This document shows, piece after piece, positions 1 through 8,715 of a stretch of 64,000 nt of DNA. How positions within the stretch are numbered: position 1 is the first letter of the stretch; each line of letters opens with the position of its first letter. Source of the stretch: Nitrososphaerota archaeon (GTDB lineage Archaea; Thermoproteota; Nitrososphaeria; Nitrososphaerales; UBA183); assembly GCA_029784825.1 (NCBI GenBank), contig JAFMAU010000008.1, positions 13,475 to 77,474 on the forward strand, in the 5' to 3' direction. Position numbers and translations under genes: made by a program. The notes below the pieces were generated by a model. The model saw only the letters and a list, made by a program, of their open reading frames with translations. It ran no database searches and was not told the DNA's origin.

Positions 1-210
1 GGGGGCGGCGGGGTCTCCTTTCTGATTTTCATCGCGTTCTGCATCAAGGTGTACGTCGACGGGAACTGGAACGTCCCCGTCGCGGCTTTCTCACTGAACT
101 ACGTGGTGAGCTCAGTCATCACAATCCTGCTCTGGGGAGCGGTGATCTTCGGAATCCCGGCCGCCATAGCGCTCGCGTGGTGGCTGAGCCGAGAAGCGAA
201 GATGCCATAG
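1..210 (+). CDS. C-terminal fragment of a membrane protein
   Basis: An open frame runs in from the left window edge and stops at TAG 208-210, giving 69 residues with no start. The fragment contains two strongly hydrophobic stretches (around residues 5-15 and 38-60) joined by a short polar loop, and ends in a basic tail (SREAKMP). It is therefore the end of a multi-spanning membrane protein. The next gene starts 5 nt later on the same strand, so the two are probably co-transcribed. The family cannot be named from this fragment. Confidence 0.6.
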   Translation, partial: GGGGVSFLIFIAFCIKVYVDGNWNVPVAAFSLNYVVSSVITILLWGAVIFGIPAAIALAWWLSREAKMP

Positions 211-215
211 GGTAG

Positions 216-1094
216 ATGCCCCTGAGCCGCAGAAGCCCCGGACTGGTGGCAAAGGCCGTCCTCGTCTCCGTCCCGGTCATCCTCCTGATACTCGGAGGGC
301 TCTACGAGATTTCGCTGGCCGTCGTGAGCTTGCTCAGGTTCCCAGCGCTGGATTCACAGCCAGCTGTCAGGCTCTCGGGCGGGGCCGTGTTCGCAGCGGG
401 CCTCGGGCTCGCGGCCTGGGTCTTCATGTACAGGCGCCCGTCGGACATGATCGTCTCCACTTACTTCACATTCATGAAGCTCTTGACCAGGTCGCCTCTC
501 TCTGAGCCAGAGGGCAGGACCGAGCCTCTGGTGATCAGCGGCCCCCAGAGATACCTCAGGCATCCGCTCTACCTCGGCGTCACTACGATGTTCCTCGGCT
601 GGTCCCTTCTCACCAGCAGCGCCGCAACCCTCTTCACCGCTGTGCTGGTCCTGCTCTGGTTCCGCTTCATACTGATACCATTCGAAGAGGCCGAGCTGAG
701 GGCGATCTTCGGCGACCGGTACGCGCGTTACTCGGCCGAAGTCCCCATGCTCATCCCGCTCGAACGGAGGAGAGGTCGCAGGTCAGGAAATGGCGGGGTT
801 CCTCTTCCGCAGGGCGCGCCGGACGCCCCTGACGAGGCGCGCCAGCGGGCGGTTGCGCCTCTCCAGGTTCCTAGCCAGCACCTCCTCTTCGGAGACCAGG
901 GTTACCTTCAGCTCGTTCACGTGGACCCTCGCGTAGAAGAAGTAGATTGGGACCCCGACCATCACCGCAAGCGTCCCTATAATCTGGTCAGAGGTCGAAG
1001 TAGAGTACAGGAGGTAGAGGCTGATGGCCGCTCCCGCCCAGGGGATCACACTCTGTCCGCGGAGTCCGTGCTCCCCTTTGTTCAGCACAGATAG
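216..1094 (+). CDS. Isoprenylcysteine/phospholipid methyltransferase-like membrane protein
   Basis: Residues 1-190 carry a signal-anchor helix, further membrane segments, and a C-terminal block with RYLRHPLYLGV followed by EEAELRAIFGDRYARY. That block is the signature of the isoprenylcysteine carboxyl methyltransferase / phospholipid N-methyltransferase (ICMT/PEMT) superfamily, SAM-dependent integral membrane enzymes; the substrate cannot be told. The family normally ends shortly after the RYARY motif. Here the frame stays open for about 100 more residues, rich in Arg, Pro and Glu, that lie antisense to the end of the neighbouring permease, a 312-bp convergent overlap. The tail is probably not functional protein, or the true stop has been lost. 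Confidence 0.7.
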   Translation: MPLSRRSPGLVAKAVLVSVPVILLILGGLYEISLAVVSLLRFPALDSQPAVRLSGGAVFAAGLGLAAWVFMYRRPSDMIVSTYFTFMKLLTRSPLSEPEGRTEPLVISGPQRYLRHPLYLGVTTMFLGWSLLTSSAATLFTAVLVLLWFRFILIPFEEAELRAIFGDRYARYSAEVPMLIPLERRRGRRSGNGGVPLPQGAPDAPDEARQRAVAPLQVPSQHLLFGDQGYLQLVHVDPRVEEVDWDPDHHRKRPYNLVRGRSRVQEVEADGRSRPGDHTLSAESVLPFVQHR

Positions 1095-2180
1095 CGAAAG
1101 GCAGACGAGCAGATAGCAGACCCCCAGGTTGAAGACCGCGAAGGAAATGAGCTGTGAGATCTGAGAGTAGAACGAAAGGGCCAGGGCCACGGCACCTTCG
1201 ATGAGCACCGCCACGTAGGGGGTCCTGTAGCGCGGATGTACCCGCTGCACTGCCTTCGGGAGGAGGCCGTCCGACGCCATGGCATAGATCAGCCTGGCGG
1301 TCCCCAGGACCTCTGTCTCGTCGACCCCTGCCACCGAAGCGAGGGCGCCCACCCCTGTGATTATCGCGCCTGCTCCCCCAAGGAGCATCGACCCGACCAG
1401 GACCAGGGGTACTGCGCTCGTCGACAGCGTCGACCAGTTCACTACCCCGAAAGCTGCGAAGTTCGTGACGACGTAGAAGAAAATGACGACGGCCATTCCG
1501 CTAATCAGGGCGCGGGGGACGTTCTTCTTCGGGTCGACCACTTCGCTCGCAGGGAGGGACCCCAGCTCGAAACCGGCGTACGCCCAGAAGACGAGGACGA
1601 CCACCGTCCCGAAGTTGCCGAGGCCGACCGGCGCCAGAGGAGAATAGTTCCCGAGGAGCCTCGGGCTGTAGAGGAGGGTCCCTACGCCGAGGACAATGAT
1701 CATCAGGAGCGGGGTGAGCTTGGCTATGGTCAGGACGTCGTTCACCCTGCCCGCGGCCTTTACCCCATAGATGTTGATGAAGACTGCCGCCGAGATGAAC
1801 AGGACCCTCACGACGACCTGTTCCGCATATCCGAGGGGGACGAAGTACACCAGGTAGTTCGTGAATACTATGGCGAAGACCGGGAGCGCTACGATCTCCG
1901 CGATGCACATGCTCCACCCCGCGATGAAACCCCAGAACCTGTCGAAGGCCTTCGTGACGTAGGCATACGAGCCGCCCACGTTCGGCACGTAGTAGCTGCA
2001 GTAGGCGAAGACCATCACCAGGACCATCGAGATCGCCCCGCCGATCACCCAGACGGCGATCGAGAACGGGCCAATCAGGCCGGCCGTCAGCCCTGGAATG
2101 ATGTAGATGTCGCTGCCCACTATTGACCCGATGACGATGTTCATGAGGTCGAAGTAGGACAGATTTCGTTTGAGCTCCAA
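783..2180 (-). CDS. APC-superfamily amino acid permease
   Basis: A 465-residue protein with about twelve hydrophobic segments. The first helix has the APC hallmark with Gly-rich IVGSDIYIIPG (consensus GxGIF), and the sixth-helix region has FWAYAGFELGSLPASEV, typical of amino acid/polyamine/cation permeases where the helix-6 break binds substrate. It should import amino acids or polyamines across the cytoplasmic membrane; the substrate is unknown. The start is TTG at 2180 (MELKRNLSYFD), which places the usual short cytoplasmic N-terminus before helix 1. The C-terminal 60 residues are Arg-rich and cytoplasmic. It stands alone, divergent from the secreted protein gene at 2370. Confidence 0.88.
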   Translation of the reverse strand: MELKRNLSYFDLMNIVIGSIVGSDIYIIPGLTAGLIGPFSIAVWVIGGAISMVLVMVFAYCSYYVPNVGGSYAYVTKAFDRFWGFIAGWSMCIAEIVALPVFAIVFTNYLVYFVPLGYAEQVVVRVLFISAAVFINIYGVKAAGRVNDVLTIAKLTPLLMIIVLGVGTLLYSPRLLGNYSPLAPVGLGNFGTVVVLVFWAYAGFELGSLPASEVVDPKKNVPRALISGMAVVIFFYVVTNFAAFGVVNWSTLSTSAVPLVLVGSMLLGGAGAIITGVGALASVAGVDETEVLGTARLIYAMASDGLLPKAVQRVHPRYRTPYVAVLIEGAVALALSFYSQISQLISFAVFNLGVCYLLVCLSLSVLNKGEHGLRGQSVIPWAGAAISLYLLYSTSTSDQIIGTLAVMVGVPIYFFYARVHVNELKVTLVSEEEVLARNLERRNRPLARLVRGVRRALRKRNPAIS

Positions 2181-2369
2181 GCAGCGGCGTCTGGGAGTCC
2201 AGCGGGGCTATTTTGCCTTGCGCGCAGGACCAAGCCGCGTGGCGCCCGCGACGGCCTGACCTTCGGGAAACGTTAGGGAACAATGTTTCATGTTCAATTT
2301 GCTTGTACGAGCCTCTGAGACCTGTCACAAAACGCTGTATCATATCGAGTCCCACGCCCGGCATCTTTC

Positions 2370-2972
2370 GTGAAGACGAAAACCGTAGCAACGGCCGCGC
2401 TCATCGCAATTCTCCTCGCAGGAGTCGCAACTGCGGCATTCGCAAGCACAGGCCAGCTAGCCAGCACGTCGCAGAGCCAGAACCGAGGCGACGACCGCGG
2501 GCTGGGTGACGGCCAAGGTCTGGGACACGACCGCGACCAAGGCAACTTCGCAGCATGCAACAATCTGACCGTCGGCGAGGCCCTGACCGTCTCGGGCCCC
2601 GCAGGGCGTTACTTCAACGCAAGCAACCGTCAGATAGGCGGGAACGCCTCAGGCACCTTCACCTTCACTGTCGCAGCCAAGTACGCCGAAGGCTGCACCC
2701 TCACGATATCTTCCGGCAGCTTCAAGCTCGGTTCCACCACCTACACCGTCACCGGGGGTTCGATAATCCTGAACCACGGCGGGAGGTCCGGAGAAGGCAC
2801 CGGGACCACTTCTGGTGGCAGCTTCCTCATCAGCATCGCAGGTCTGCAGGGCAACTCCAAGTCTGCGAACATCGGCGCGGTCAGGCTAGACTTCAAGACC
2901 GGACAGAACGAGTTCCTGGTCCAACTGCACTCCCCAGCTCTTCCAGACGACGAAGCTGCCGAGAGCGGCTAG
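2370..2972 (+). CDS. Secreted Gly/Thr/Ser-rich protein, paralogue of 32724-33266
   Basis: The 200-residue product begins with a clear signal peptide (KTKT, a hydrophobic run, then TAAFAS). A polar linker rich in Gly-Asp-Arg follows, then a beta-rich domain with GNASGTFTFTV and GSTTYTVTGG. The same domain pattern recurs in the protein at 32724-33266 (GTASGTMTLQV, NGTTYTISGG, and a final RVDLQNGSSEF matching RLDFKTGQNEF here), so the two are paralogues. The start is GTG 2370, with a TATA-like TGTATCATA box about 27 nt upstream, suggesting a leaderless message. I infer a surface or extracellular role; no enzyme motif is visible. Confidence 0.75.
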   Translation: MKTKTVATAALIAILLAGVATAAFASTGQLASTSQSQNRGDDRGLGDGQGLGHDRDQGNFAACNNLTVGEALTVSGPAGRYFNASNRQIGGNASGTFTFTVAAKYAEGCTLTISSGSFKLGSTTYTVTGGSIILNHGGRSGEGTGTTSGGSFLISIAGLQGNSKSANIGAVRLDFKTGQNEFLVQLHSPALPDDEAAESG

Positions 2973-2983
2973 ACCGGGAATCT

Positions 2984-2997
2984 CGCTTCTTTTTTTG
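2984..2997 (+). terminator. T-rich transcription terminator
   Basis: A pyrimidine tract with an eight-T run (CTTCTTTTTTTT) lies 15-25 nt after the stop of the secreted protein gene, in the short space before the convergent gene at 3058. Archaeal RNA polymerase terminates on such U-rich tracts without a hairpin. Confidence 0.5.
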
Positions 2998-3057
2998 GTA
3001 TTCCGCCGACTCAGACCTGCCCTTGGCCAAAGGAAAACAGGAGTGAGCCCGCCCGCT

Positions 3058-4185
3058 TCACGGGCGAGCGCTTTGGACCGTTTGTTTCTTTCTTCCAGAG
3101 ATCATGGCAGCGACGAACACCGCCACGGCGACTGCGCCAGCACCAACCGCGAAGATCAGCATGGTGGCCGGATCAATGGACGGCCCGGGGGCGGCCTCGG
3201 CCGGAACCGACAGTTGTGCGCTTGTGGGGCTGAACGGTGAAATCTTGCCCGATACGGCGGAGGGGGCCGCCTGGGCAGCCGAGCCTGAAGTGCTGGTCAC
3301 CGTGAACGTCGTGACGCCGCTCTGGACGGTTCCAGGGCTGCCAAAGTAGACTGGGTATGGATACTGCTGGACCTTCAGGGCGATGTCTGCACCCCTCTGC
3401 GGGGGCAGGATCAGGGCCTGGCCGGCGAGCTGGACCTGGTATGGCTGCCAATAGACGGTAACGTTCACCGTCTGGCCCCCTATCTCGACCGGGACCATAG
3501 CCTCACCCTTCGGCAGCTGCACTGGAACTGTCAGGTAGGCGCTGACTTCGACAGGGGCGTTGGGCATCACGAGGGTGAAGTTGCCGCCCTGACCGGTCTG
3601 CCCGTAGCTCACCCACTTTTCGCCGTAGCCGTATCCCATCCCTACCACGTAGGCAGAGACCGACGCGCCCGCCGCGGCGGTCCCGTTGAAGAACGAGACG
3701 TGGACAGGCGTGCTGGTCAGCGGGAATGACGAGTCGTTCTGGGTGTCGACCGTGACCTGCGTGGAGCCTGTGACTTTCTCTACCGCGTAGCCGTACTCGG
3801 ATGCTGGAGGGTTGAAGCGGATCGGTATGGTCGTGGAGTTGACTGCCGCCCCGAGGGGGCACGGGTAGCACGGCGGGTAGTTCTGCTGGTAGTAGGCTGC
3901 CGCTGTTATGAGATAGGTCCCGCTGGGCAGGCCGAAGCCCGCCTCGGGATAGTTGCCGTTGAAGCTGGCCACTTGGTACCCACTCGTGTTGTATGCTGTC
4001 AGCGTGTACTGGTACGGCAGGTCCTTCGTGGTCTGGACGGTCACCTGGACGATGTTGAGAGCGGCCGTTGCCCCAGTGGTGGTGACAAGGGCGGCCGCTG
4101 GGATGGAGAGCCCGAGGAGGATGACTGCGATGAGTGCTGGAGAGCGTCTTGCGTCTCTTGGAAGAATGCTTCCGAATTCTGTCAT
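3058..4185 (-). CDS. Secreted, C-terminally membrane-anchored protein of unknown function
   Basis: Starting at ATG 4185 (MTEFGSILPRDARRSP), the 375-residue product has an N-terminal hydrophobic export helix (ALIAVILLGLSIPAAALV), a long beta-rich ectodomain with many NxS/T sequons and Pro/Gly/Tyr turns, then a Pro/Ser-rich stalk and a C-terminal transmembrane helix (about residues 340-365) followed by GRKKQ. This is the architecture of archaeal surface proteins tethered by a C-terminal helix. The segment around FFNGTAAAGASVSAY looks like carboxypeptidase-regulatory or Ig-like repeats. I chose this start because the signal peptide lies directly behind it; longer in-frame starts add an unrelated basic leader. 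Confidence 0.7.
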   Translation of the reverse strand: MTEFGSILPRDARRSPALIAVILLGLSIPAAALVTTTGATAALNIVQVTVQTTKDLPYQYTLTAYNTSGYQVASFNGNYPEAGFGLPSGTYLITAAAYYQQNYPPCYPCPLGAAVNSTTIPIRFNPPASEYGYAVEKVTGSTQVTVDTQNDSSFPLTSTPVHVSFFNGTAAAGASVSAYVVGMGYGYGEKWVSYGQTGQGGNFTLVMPNAPVEVSAYLTVPVQLPKGEAMVPVEIGGQTVNVTVYWQPYQVQLAGQALILPPQRGADIALKVQQYPYPVYFGSPGTVQSGVTTFTVTSTSGSAAQAAPSAVSGKISPFSPTSAQLSVPAEAAPGPSIDPATMLIFAVGAGAVAVAVFVAAMISGRKKQTVQSARP

Positions 4186-4292
4186 CGTTTTTTCCAAAGA
4201 GGTCCGGTGACAGAGGCGAGTTAATCCTAGGCAATAGAACGGGCGTTCTGGACCTCGGAACATCCTGACATGAGACGCATCTCGCTGGAGCT

Positions 4293-4601
4293 TCAGCGTC
4301 CCCTTAGCAGCGACTGGAGCCTGGCCTTCCACTCGCCCTTGCGGTCCATCATCTTCGCCTCGAAGACCTCCCTTCCCCCGACGGTCACAACCGGGACTCT
4401 GATCAGGTATCGGGCCAGAGACGCCGGATTCCTGTCGATGTCGACAACGGTCAGGGTGAACCCGACCTCCTTCAGCGCCCTAATCTCCGCCTCCACGGCA
4501 TCGCAGAGGTGGCAGCCCTCTTTTCCGAATAGCACCACCTCCAGCGGTCCTCTGTTTTGCGTCGACCTGGGGCCACCCCCAGATTGGGCACCGCTACTCA
4601 T
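4293..4601 (-). CDS. Glutaredoxin-like thioredoxin-fold protein
   Basis: A protein of about 102 residues with LEVVLFGKEGCHLCDAVEAE, the beta-strand and CxxC motif of the glutaredoxin-like (DUF836/COG0695-type) family. The cis-Pro segment follows as IRVPVVTVGG. These proteins act as small cytoplasmic thiol-disulfide oxidoreductases. The start is placed at ATG 4601 (MSSGAQ), which leaves a short disordered Gly/Ser leader; an upstream in-frame start at 4631 is possible. The C-terminus (KARLQSLLRGR) is basic and helical. A rhodanese gene is divergent upstream, so both neighbours deal with sulfur or thiols. Confidence 0.75.
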   Translation of the reverse strand: MSSGAQSGGGPRSTQNRGPLEVVLFGKEGCHLCDAVEAEIRALKEVGFTLTVVDIDRNPASLARYLIRVPVVTVGGREVFEAKMMDRKGEWKARLQSLLRGR

Positions 4602-4742
4602 GGAGGTAGGCGTCCCTGACCTTCTCAACATCCACTTCCCTCAGCGCCGGGGCGCCGCTCTCACGGTTAAAACGTAGACCCCGCTCATCTTGCTCCCGGC
4701 TCCCCTGCCAATCGGAGGATGCCAGAGCCCGAAGATTCTTCC

Positions 4743-4756
4743 AAAAATTATTAATC
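4743..4756 (+). promoter_or_regulatory. TATA box of the rhodanese gene
   Basis: An A/T-rich AAAAATTATTAAT stretch is centred about 30 nt before ATG 4780. This is the right spacing for a BRE/TATA element that makes a leaderless or near-leaderless message, and it is the main reason to start the rhodanese at 4780 instead of further upstream. Confidence 0.5.
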
Positions 4757-4779
4757 CAACGAGTCCCCGACATGCAACG

Positions 4780-5160
4780 ATGAAAACAATCTCGAAGAAC
4801 GAGCTGTCGGCCAAGCTGGGCGCACCCGGCGTGGTCGTAGTCAACGTCCTCGAACCTCAGGCCTACGAGAAGATCCACATCAAAGGCTCCGTTTCAATCC
4901 CTCAGAGCGCTCTCCAGGCAGGAAGGTGGAAAGAGCTGGACAAGAGCAAGGAAATCGTCACCCATTGCTCCAGCTACACGTGCAACGCCTCGAGAGAGGC
5001 TGCGACATTCCTCGAAGAGCAGGGATACAACGCGAGGGCCTACGAGGGCGGGATGAGAGAGTGGGCGGAATCCGGGCTCCCGACCGAAGGGAGGCTCGCC
5101 CCCCAGCAGTGGCTAGCGGAGAGGTACGGACCTTCGCAGTCGATGGCTGCTCCCTCATAG
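4780..5160 (+). CDS. Rhodanese-like sulfurtransferase
   Basis: A 126-residue single rhodanese domain. After VVVVNVLEPQAYEKIHIKGS (the conserved Asp/Glu and HIxGS region) comes the active-site loop HCSSYTCNASREAA, with Cys63 as the likely persulfide-forming residue, and then the C-terminal YEGGMREWAESGLP motif. It probably carries sulfane sulfur in the cytoplasm. The CSSYTCNAS-type loop is common in rhodaneses that also have a second Cys close to the catalytic one. Start: ATG 4780, directly downstream of a TATA box. Confidence 0.88.
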   Translation: MKTISKNELSAKLGAPGVVVVNVLEPQAYEKIHIKGSVSIPQSALQAGRWKELDKSKEIVTHCSSYTCNASREAATFLEEQGYNARAYEGGMREWAESGLPTEGRLAPQQWLAERYGPSQSMAAPS

Positions 5161-5266
5161 CGGGAAACTGGGACCCGAGGGGAGACATCTCCCTCCTCCC
5201 GGCCGTCCTCCCATTTTCAGAACACGAGCTAACGCATTTTAGGCGCCAAACCCTGCGCAGGGCACG

Positions 5267-5722
5267 TTGAGTGCCGCCGAGGCCGACCTGCCAGCCGAGC
5301 TCAGCGACGCCTGGAGCAAGCTGAAGAGGGGAGGGGACGCGCGGAAGCTGCGGAACCATCTGCCGGCTCTCCGCCGGTCAGTCGGGGGCGTCACCGAGCT
5401 CGAGTCGTCGCTGAAGGAAGCCTTCGGAGGGATCGGGCCGGATGCGGTCTCCCCGGACAGTCGCGCGTCGGTCCGCACCACCCTCGTCTCATCTCTCCAG
5501 TCCCACTCCCTCTCGATCGTGGGCGTGCTGAATGTGTTCTCACGGCTCTCGTCGGACGCCCAGGGCGCTGTCCAGAGTGTGCTGGGGTGGATCGCCGAGC
5601 ATCTTGTCGGCATCTTGACGGCGTTCGCGGCGCACCTGGGACTCCAGAACTGGAGCGTCGCGGCCCAGCTCTCAAGCTTCCCGCCCGGAGCCAGCTTCAC
5701 GATAACCCTGACATTCATCTGA
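5267..5722 (+). CDS. Hypothetical protein upstream of phosphoesterase
   Basis: A 151-residue protein from TTG 5267 (MSAAEADLP). The N-terminal half is charged and helical (DAWSKLKRGGDARKLRNHL); the C-terminal half has an amphipathic to hydrophobic helix (WIAEHLVGILTAFAAHLG) and ends in a beta-like PGASFTITLTFI. I do not recognise the family. It lies 12 nt before the phosphoesterase gene on the same strand, so the two are almost certainly co-transcribed, and it may be a small partner or export helper of that enzyme; that role is inference only. Confidence 0.55.
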   Translation: MSAAEADLPAELSDAWSKLKRGGDARKLRNHLPALRRSVGGVTELESSLKEAFGGIGPDAVSPDSRASVRTTLVSSLQSHSLSIVGVLNVFSRLSSDAQGAVQSVLGWIAEHLVGILTAFAAHLGLQNWSVAAQLSSFPPGASFTITLTFI

Positions 5723-5734
5723 AGAGGGAGCAAG

Positions 5735-6790
5735 TTGGCCCAGACCTCTCTGAGACGGACTCCCTCCGGCGGGAGCGTCTCCTCGATCGAGAACATCGTG
5801 ATAATACTGCAGGAGAACCACACCTTCGACAACTACTTCGGGTCGTATCCCGGAGCCGACGGCACAGCCGGGAAGGCTTACTGCCTCCCTGATGCACCGG
5901 GCTCAAAGAAGTGCGTCAGCCCCTTCCACGACACCAGCCTCACCCCCGCAGACACGAATCACAACTGGAAGGCCGCCCACGCCGACTACGACTCGGGGAA
6001 GATGGACGGGTTCGTGTACACGGAAGGGAACACGGAAACCATGGGCTACTACGACGGAACCGACCTCGCGCGGTACTGGAAGGCTGCGGGTGAGTACGTG
6101 CTGTGCGACAGATACTTCACTTCCGTCATGAGCGAGAGCGCACCTAACCACCTCTTCCTGGTGGCTGGGACGGCTGGAGGCTTGCTAGATGACAATGTGC
6201 CGAGGACCCTCGACTTCCCTCCGGTGTTCCAGCGGCTCGACGCGGCTGGGGTGTCGTGGAAGGTGTACGGCTTTTCGAAGTGGTACGAGAGCTTCGCATA
6301 CGTACAGAGTTCCTCCGCCGCGAAGGCGAACTTCAGGAGTGCGGGGAGCTTCAGGGCCGACGTCCAGGCAGGTTCCCTCAGCCAGGTCTCGTGGATAGTC
6401 GGCGCCCCTGGAGGGTCTGAGCACCCTCCTCAGAACATCCAGACCGGCGAGAACTCGGTGGCGGACATAGTCAACGCTGTCGGGGCCAGCCCCTACTGGC
6501 CGTCGGAGGCCATCTTCGTGACCTGGGACGACTACGGGGGATTCTTCGACCACGTCCCTCCCCCGCAGGTGGACAGCTTCGGCTACGGGTTCAGAGTCCC
6601 CTGCCTGGTCATCTCGCCGTTCGCGAAGGCCGGTTTCATCGACAGCACTACGAACGACCACACATCGATACTGAAGTTCGTCGAGACTCGCCACGGGCTT
6701 TCACCGCTTGCTACGAGAGACGCTTCCGCAAATGACTTCCTCGAGGCGTTCGACTTTACCCAGCCGCCTCGCCTCTTCTCCCCGATCTAG
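5735..6790 (+). CDS. Phosphoesterase family protein (phospholipase C / acid phosphatase type)
   Basis: 351 residues with the family's metal-site motifs in order: [10 protein letters not shown] (residues 27-36), [13 protein letters not shown] (about 133-145), a [16 protein letters not shown] block (about 268-283) and [11 protein letters not shown] near 310. This is the alkaline-phosphatase-fold group containing bacterial non-haemolytic phospholipase C and AcpA acid phosphatase, which hydrolyse phosphodiester or phosphomonoester bonds. Family members are often exported, yet no signal peptide is visible from TTG 5735 ([10 protein letters not shown]). The start sits 12 nt after the preceding stop, and no longer in-frame start looks better. 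The preceding small protein may assist localisation. Confidence 0.88.
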   Translation: MAQTSLRRTPSGGSVSSIENIVIILQENHTFDNYFGSYPGADGTAGKAYCLPDAPGSKKCVSPFHDTSLTPADTNHNWKAAHADYDSGKMDGFVYTEGNTETMGYYDGTDLARYWKAAGEYVLCDRYFTSVMSESAPNHLFLVAGTAGGLLDDNVPRTLDFPPVFQRLDAAGVSWKVYGFSKWYESFAYVQSSSAAKANFRSAGSFRADVQAGSLSQVSWIVGAPGGSEHPPQNIQTGENSVADIVNAVGASPYWPSEAIFVTWDDYGGFFDHVPPPQVDSFGYGFRVPCLVISPFAKAGFIDSTTNDHTSILKFVETRHGLSPLATRDASANDFLEAFDFTQPPRLFSPI

Positions 6791-6861
6791 CGGACCGATT
6801 TGAAAACCTGAACATTCACGCGCAAGACTAAAGTGCTGCGAAGAGCCATAGGCCCGACGAA

Positions 6862-7716
6862 ATGAGAGGCACCTGCGACGCCTGCAGGAACCAGAGGAGC
6901 TGTGCCGAGTGCGGGAAACCAGTCGCCTACTTCGACCACGTCGGCGTGAGAGCGTCTTCGGGCAGCAGGCTTGGTTCGGGAATCTGGCACGTCGCCTCCC
7001 CCTGCGGCCACGCCCAGAAGCCCCGGGTCAAAACCGCGGCGGGGCCAGGCCTCGCTGTGTACAACGGAGGGCCGCTCTGGCAGTCGGCCTTCAGGTGGCA
7101 GAACGTCTACTGGGGAACCTACTGGCACGGGAAAGCGCCTGCCATCAGTCCGGCCGAAGTCGACCTGGCCGTGAACGACATCGAAGCCAACCGCAGCTAC
7201 TCCGGCGGGCTCTCCGAGTACAACGTGAGACAGGGAGCCGCTCTACCGAGCAAGGCCATAGCCGACGACCCGCCCTCCACGATGGACGACTCTCAGGTAG
7301 GCCCGAAGATCAAGGCTTGGATACAGTCCGGGCTCGTCCCCGACCTCGGCCAGCAGGGGGCGTACAACATCTTCCTCCCACCGGGGACCTCGGTCACCCT
7401 CGGCGGCTCGGCTTCATGTCAGTCCTTCTGCGACTACCACAACTTCGACGGGAACCACTTCTACACCGTCGAGCCGTATCCGTGCACAGCCGGCTGCAAC
7501 CAGTGCACTCCGAGCGCCTTCGACACTTTGACGATGGGCCTCTCCGAGGAGATGACCGAGCTCAAGACAGACATGAACCCTGGGACCGGCTGGGTCATAG
7601 GAAACGAGGAGCTGTGCGACTACTGCGACGCCAGTTTCGTCTGCAGGAAAGTATCGACGGGCGAATACGTGAACGCCTGGTACAGCAACGCCAGGAGAGC
7701 GTGCTGGGCACCCTGA
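6862..7716 (+). CDS. Cys-rich hypothetical protein, EXORDIUM/secreted-protease-like
   Basis: 284 residues. The N-terminus is a probable zinc-binding knuckle (CDACRNQRSCAEC). The body contains VYNGGPLWQSA, a Trp/Tyr-rich stretch, IFLPPGTSVTLGG, then CQSFCDYHNFDGNHFYTVEP, a CTAGCNQC knot and LSEEMTELKTDMNPGTGW. The latter half resembles bacterial/plant EXORDIUM-type proteins, whose equivalent segment reads SHExxEAxTDPxPGxGW; here the His is Glu (SEEMTE). No signal peptide is seen, which is strange for a protein with so many paired Cys. It is 71 nt downstream of the phosphoesterase gene with a TATA-like GACTAAAG between them. Confidence 0.6.
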   Translation: MRGTCDACRNQRSCAECGKPVAYFDHVGVRASSGSRLGSGIWHVASPCGHAQKPRVKTAAGPGLAVYNGGPLWQSAFRWQNVYWGTYWHGKAPAISPAEVDLAVNDIEANRSYSGGLSEYNVRQGAALPSKAIADDPPSTMDDSQVGPKIKAWIQSGLVPDLGQQGAYNIFLPPGTSVTLGGSASCQSFCDYHNFDGNHFYTVEPYPCTAGCNQCTPSAFDTLTMGLSEEMTELKTDMNPGTGWVIGNEELCDYCDASFVCRKVSTGEYVNAWYSNARRACWAP

Positions 7717-7722
7717 CCTAGG

Positions 7723-8715
7723 CTACTCTTCCCGGACCTTCTTGTGCCCGCGGTTCTTCGAGGGGGTCCACCCTCCGTCTTTGTTCCGCCTGTATCCTTC
7801 GTCGTAGTGGTCCCGGAAGTCTTCCGACGTGATCAACGAGTCGCGCGGGACTATCGCTCCCCAGCCCGGACCCCTCATTACGATTTCGTTGAAGTCGGGG
7901 TTGAGAACCACATCCTTGGAATAGTAAGGGCGCTGGTGCCACACCTCCATGTCGAGTATGCGAAGCCTCTCCCCGCGGTCCGCAATCAGCATCGAAGTCG
8001 CGTCCGGGCCCGTCGGCTTGCCGACGAGGTCCCCACGTTTCACCTCCACCTCTTTGTCGCTATACCTCAGAGTCCCCCTGCCTTCCAGGATGAGGTAGTA
8101 CTCGTCGACGTCCGAATGGCTGTGGTACCTCGCCGCGTTCTCATCCTTCTCAATGACTTCGACCTTGAAGAAGGCCCGGCCGGGGCCGAGGAGGGGCATG
8201 ATGAACCTGTCGAAGGACCCGGCCTCATCCTTCATAGTCAGGGACCTCTCGGCCCCATCGAGAAGGGCGTCGTCGAAGACGTTGACGACCGGCTTCCTCC
8301 ACTGGTTCTCCGATATCACCGCTCCTTGTTTCACATAGACCTCGTCCCCCCAGAAAGAAGCGAGCCGGAGGACGTAGTCGAGCGCCTCCTGGTCAAGGGC
8401 TGGGATGGTCAGGAACACCTCCCCCTTGGAGTTCTTGTTGAGGTTCCCCGCTTTTTTCCCGAGCTCGTCCCAGAGCCAGTTAGCGAAAGGGAGCAGCCTC
8501 GCGCCGTGTCCCTTCGGAATGGACGTTCTCGACTCGAAGAAGAGCTCCCAGGCGAGGTCGACCCTCAGCGCCCCCTTGCGAGGCTCGTCATCCAGGGTTA
8601 TCTTCACGTCCTCCTTCACAGACCGGCGCCGAATAAAGTATCCTTTCGCCAGCAGCGAAGTCACATTCGCGCTTCCCTCGAGTCTTGTTGCGCTTGGAGG
8701 CCCATCGACTTTCAT
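7723..8715 (-). CDS. Cupin-domain protein with an extra N-terminal domain
   Basis: 330 residues. The C-terminal half holds a cupin barrel: RYHSHSDVDEYYLILEGRG (motif 1, His, His and Glu metal ligands) and VKRGDLVGKPTGPDAT (motif 2, lacking the usual final His). The first ~150 residues form a separate alpha/beta domain with no motif I recognise (GEVFLTIPALDQEALDYVL). The C-terminus is rich in basic residues. Single-metal cupins of this type include isomerases, dioxygenases and sugar-binding proteins; the reaction is not predictable. The gene converges with the Cys-rich gene at 7716, 6 nt apart. Confidence 0.75.
   Translation of the reverse strand: MKVDGPPSATRLEGSANVTSLLAKGYFIRRRSVKEDVKITLDDEPRKGALRVDLAWELFFESRTSIPKGHGARLLPFANWLWDELGKKAGNLNKNSKGEVFLTIPALDQEALDYVLRLASFWGDEVYVKQGAVISENQWRKPVVNVFDDALLDGAERSLTMKDEAGSFDRFIMPLLGPGRAFFKVEVIEKDENAARYHSHSDVDEYYLILEGRGTLRYSDKEVEVKRGDLVGKPTGPDATSMLIADRGERLRILDMEVWHQRPYYSKDVVLNPDFNEIVMRGPGWGAIVPRDSLITSEDFRDHYDEGYRRNKDGGWTPSKNRGHKKVREE

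Noticed and set aside
1236..2126. Long plus-strand frame (296 codons) opposite the permease gene
   Set aside because: Its residues are rich in Arg, Asp, Glu and His in the pattern made by reading the antisense of hydrophobic codons; no domain is visible and the minus-strand permease is clear.
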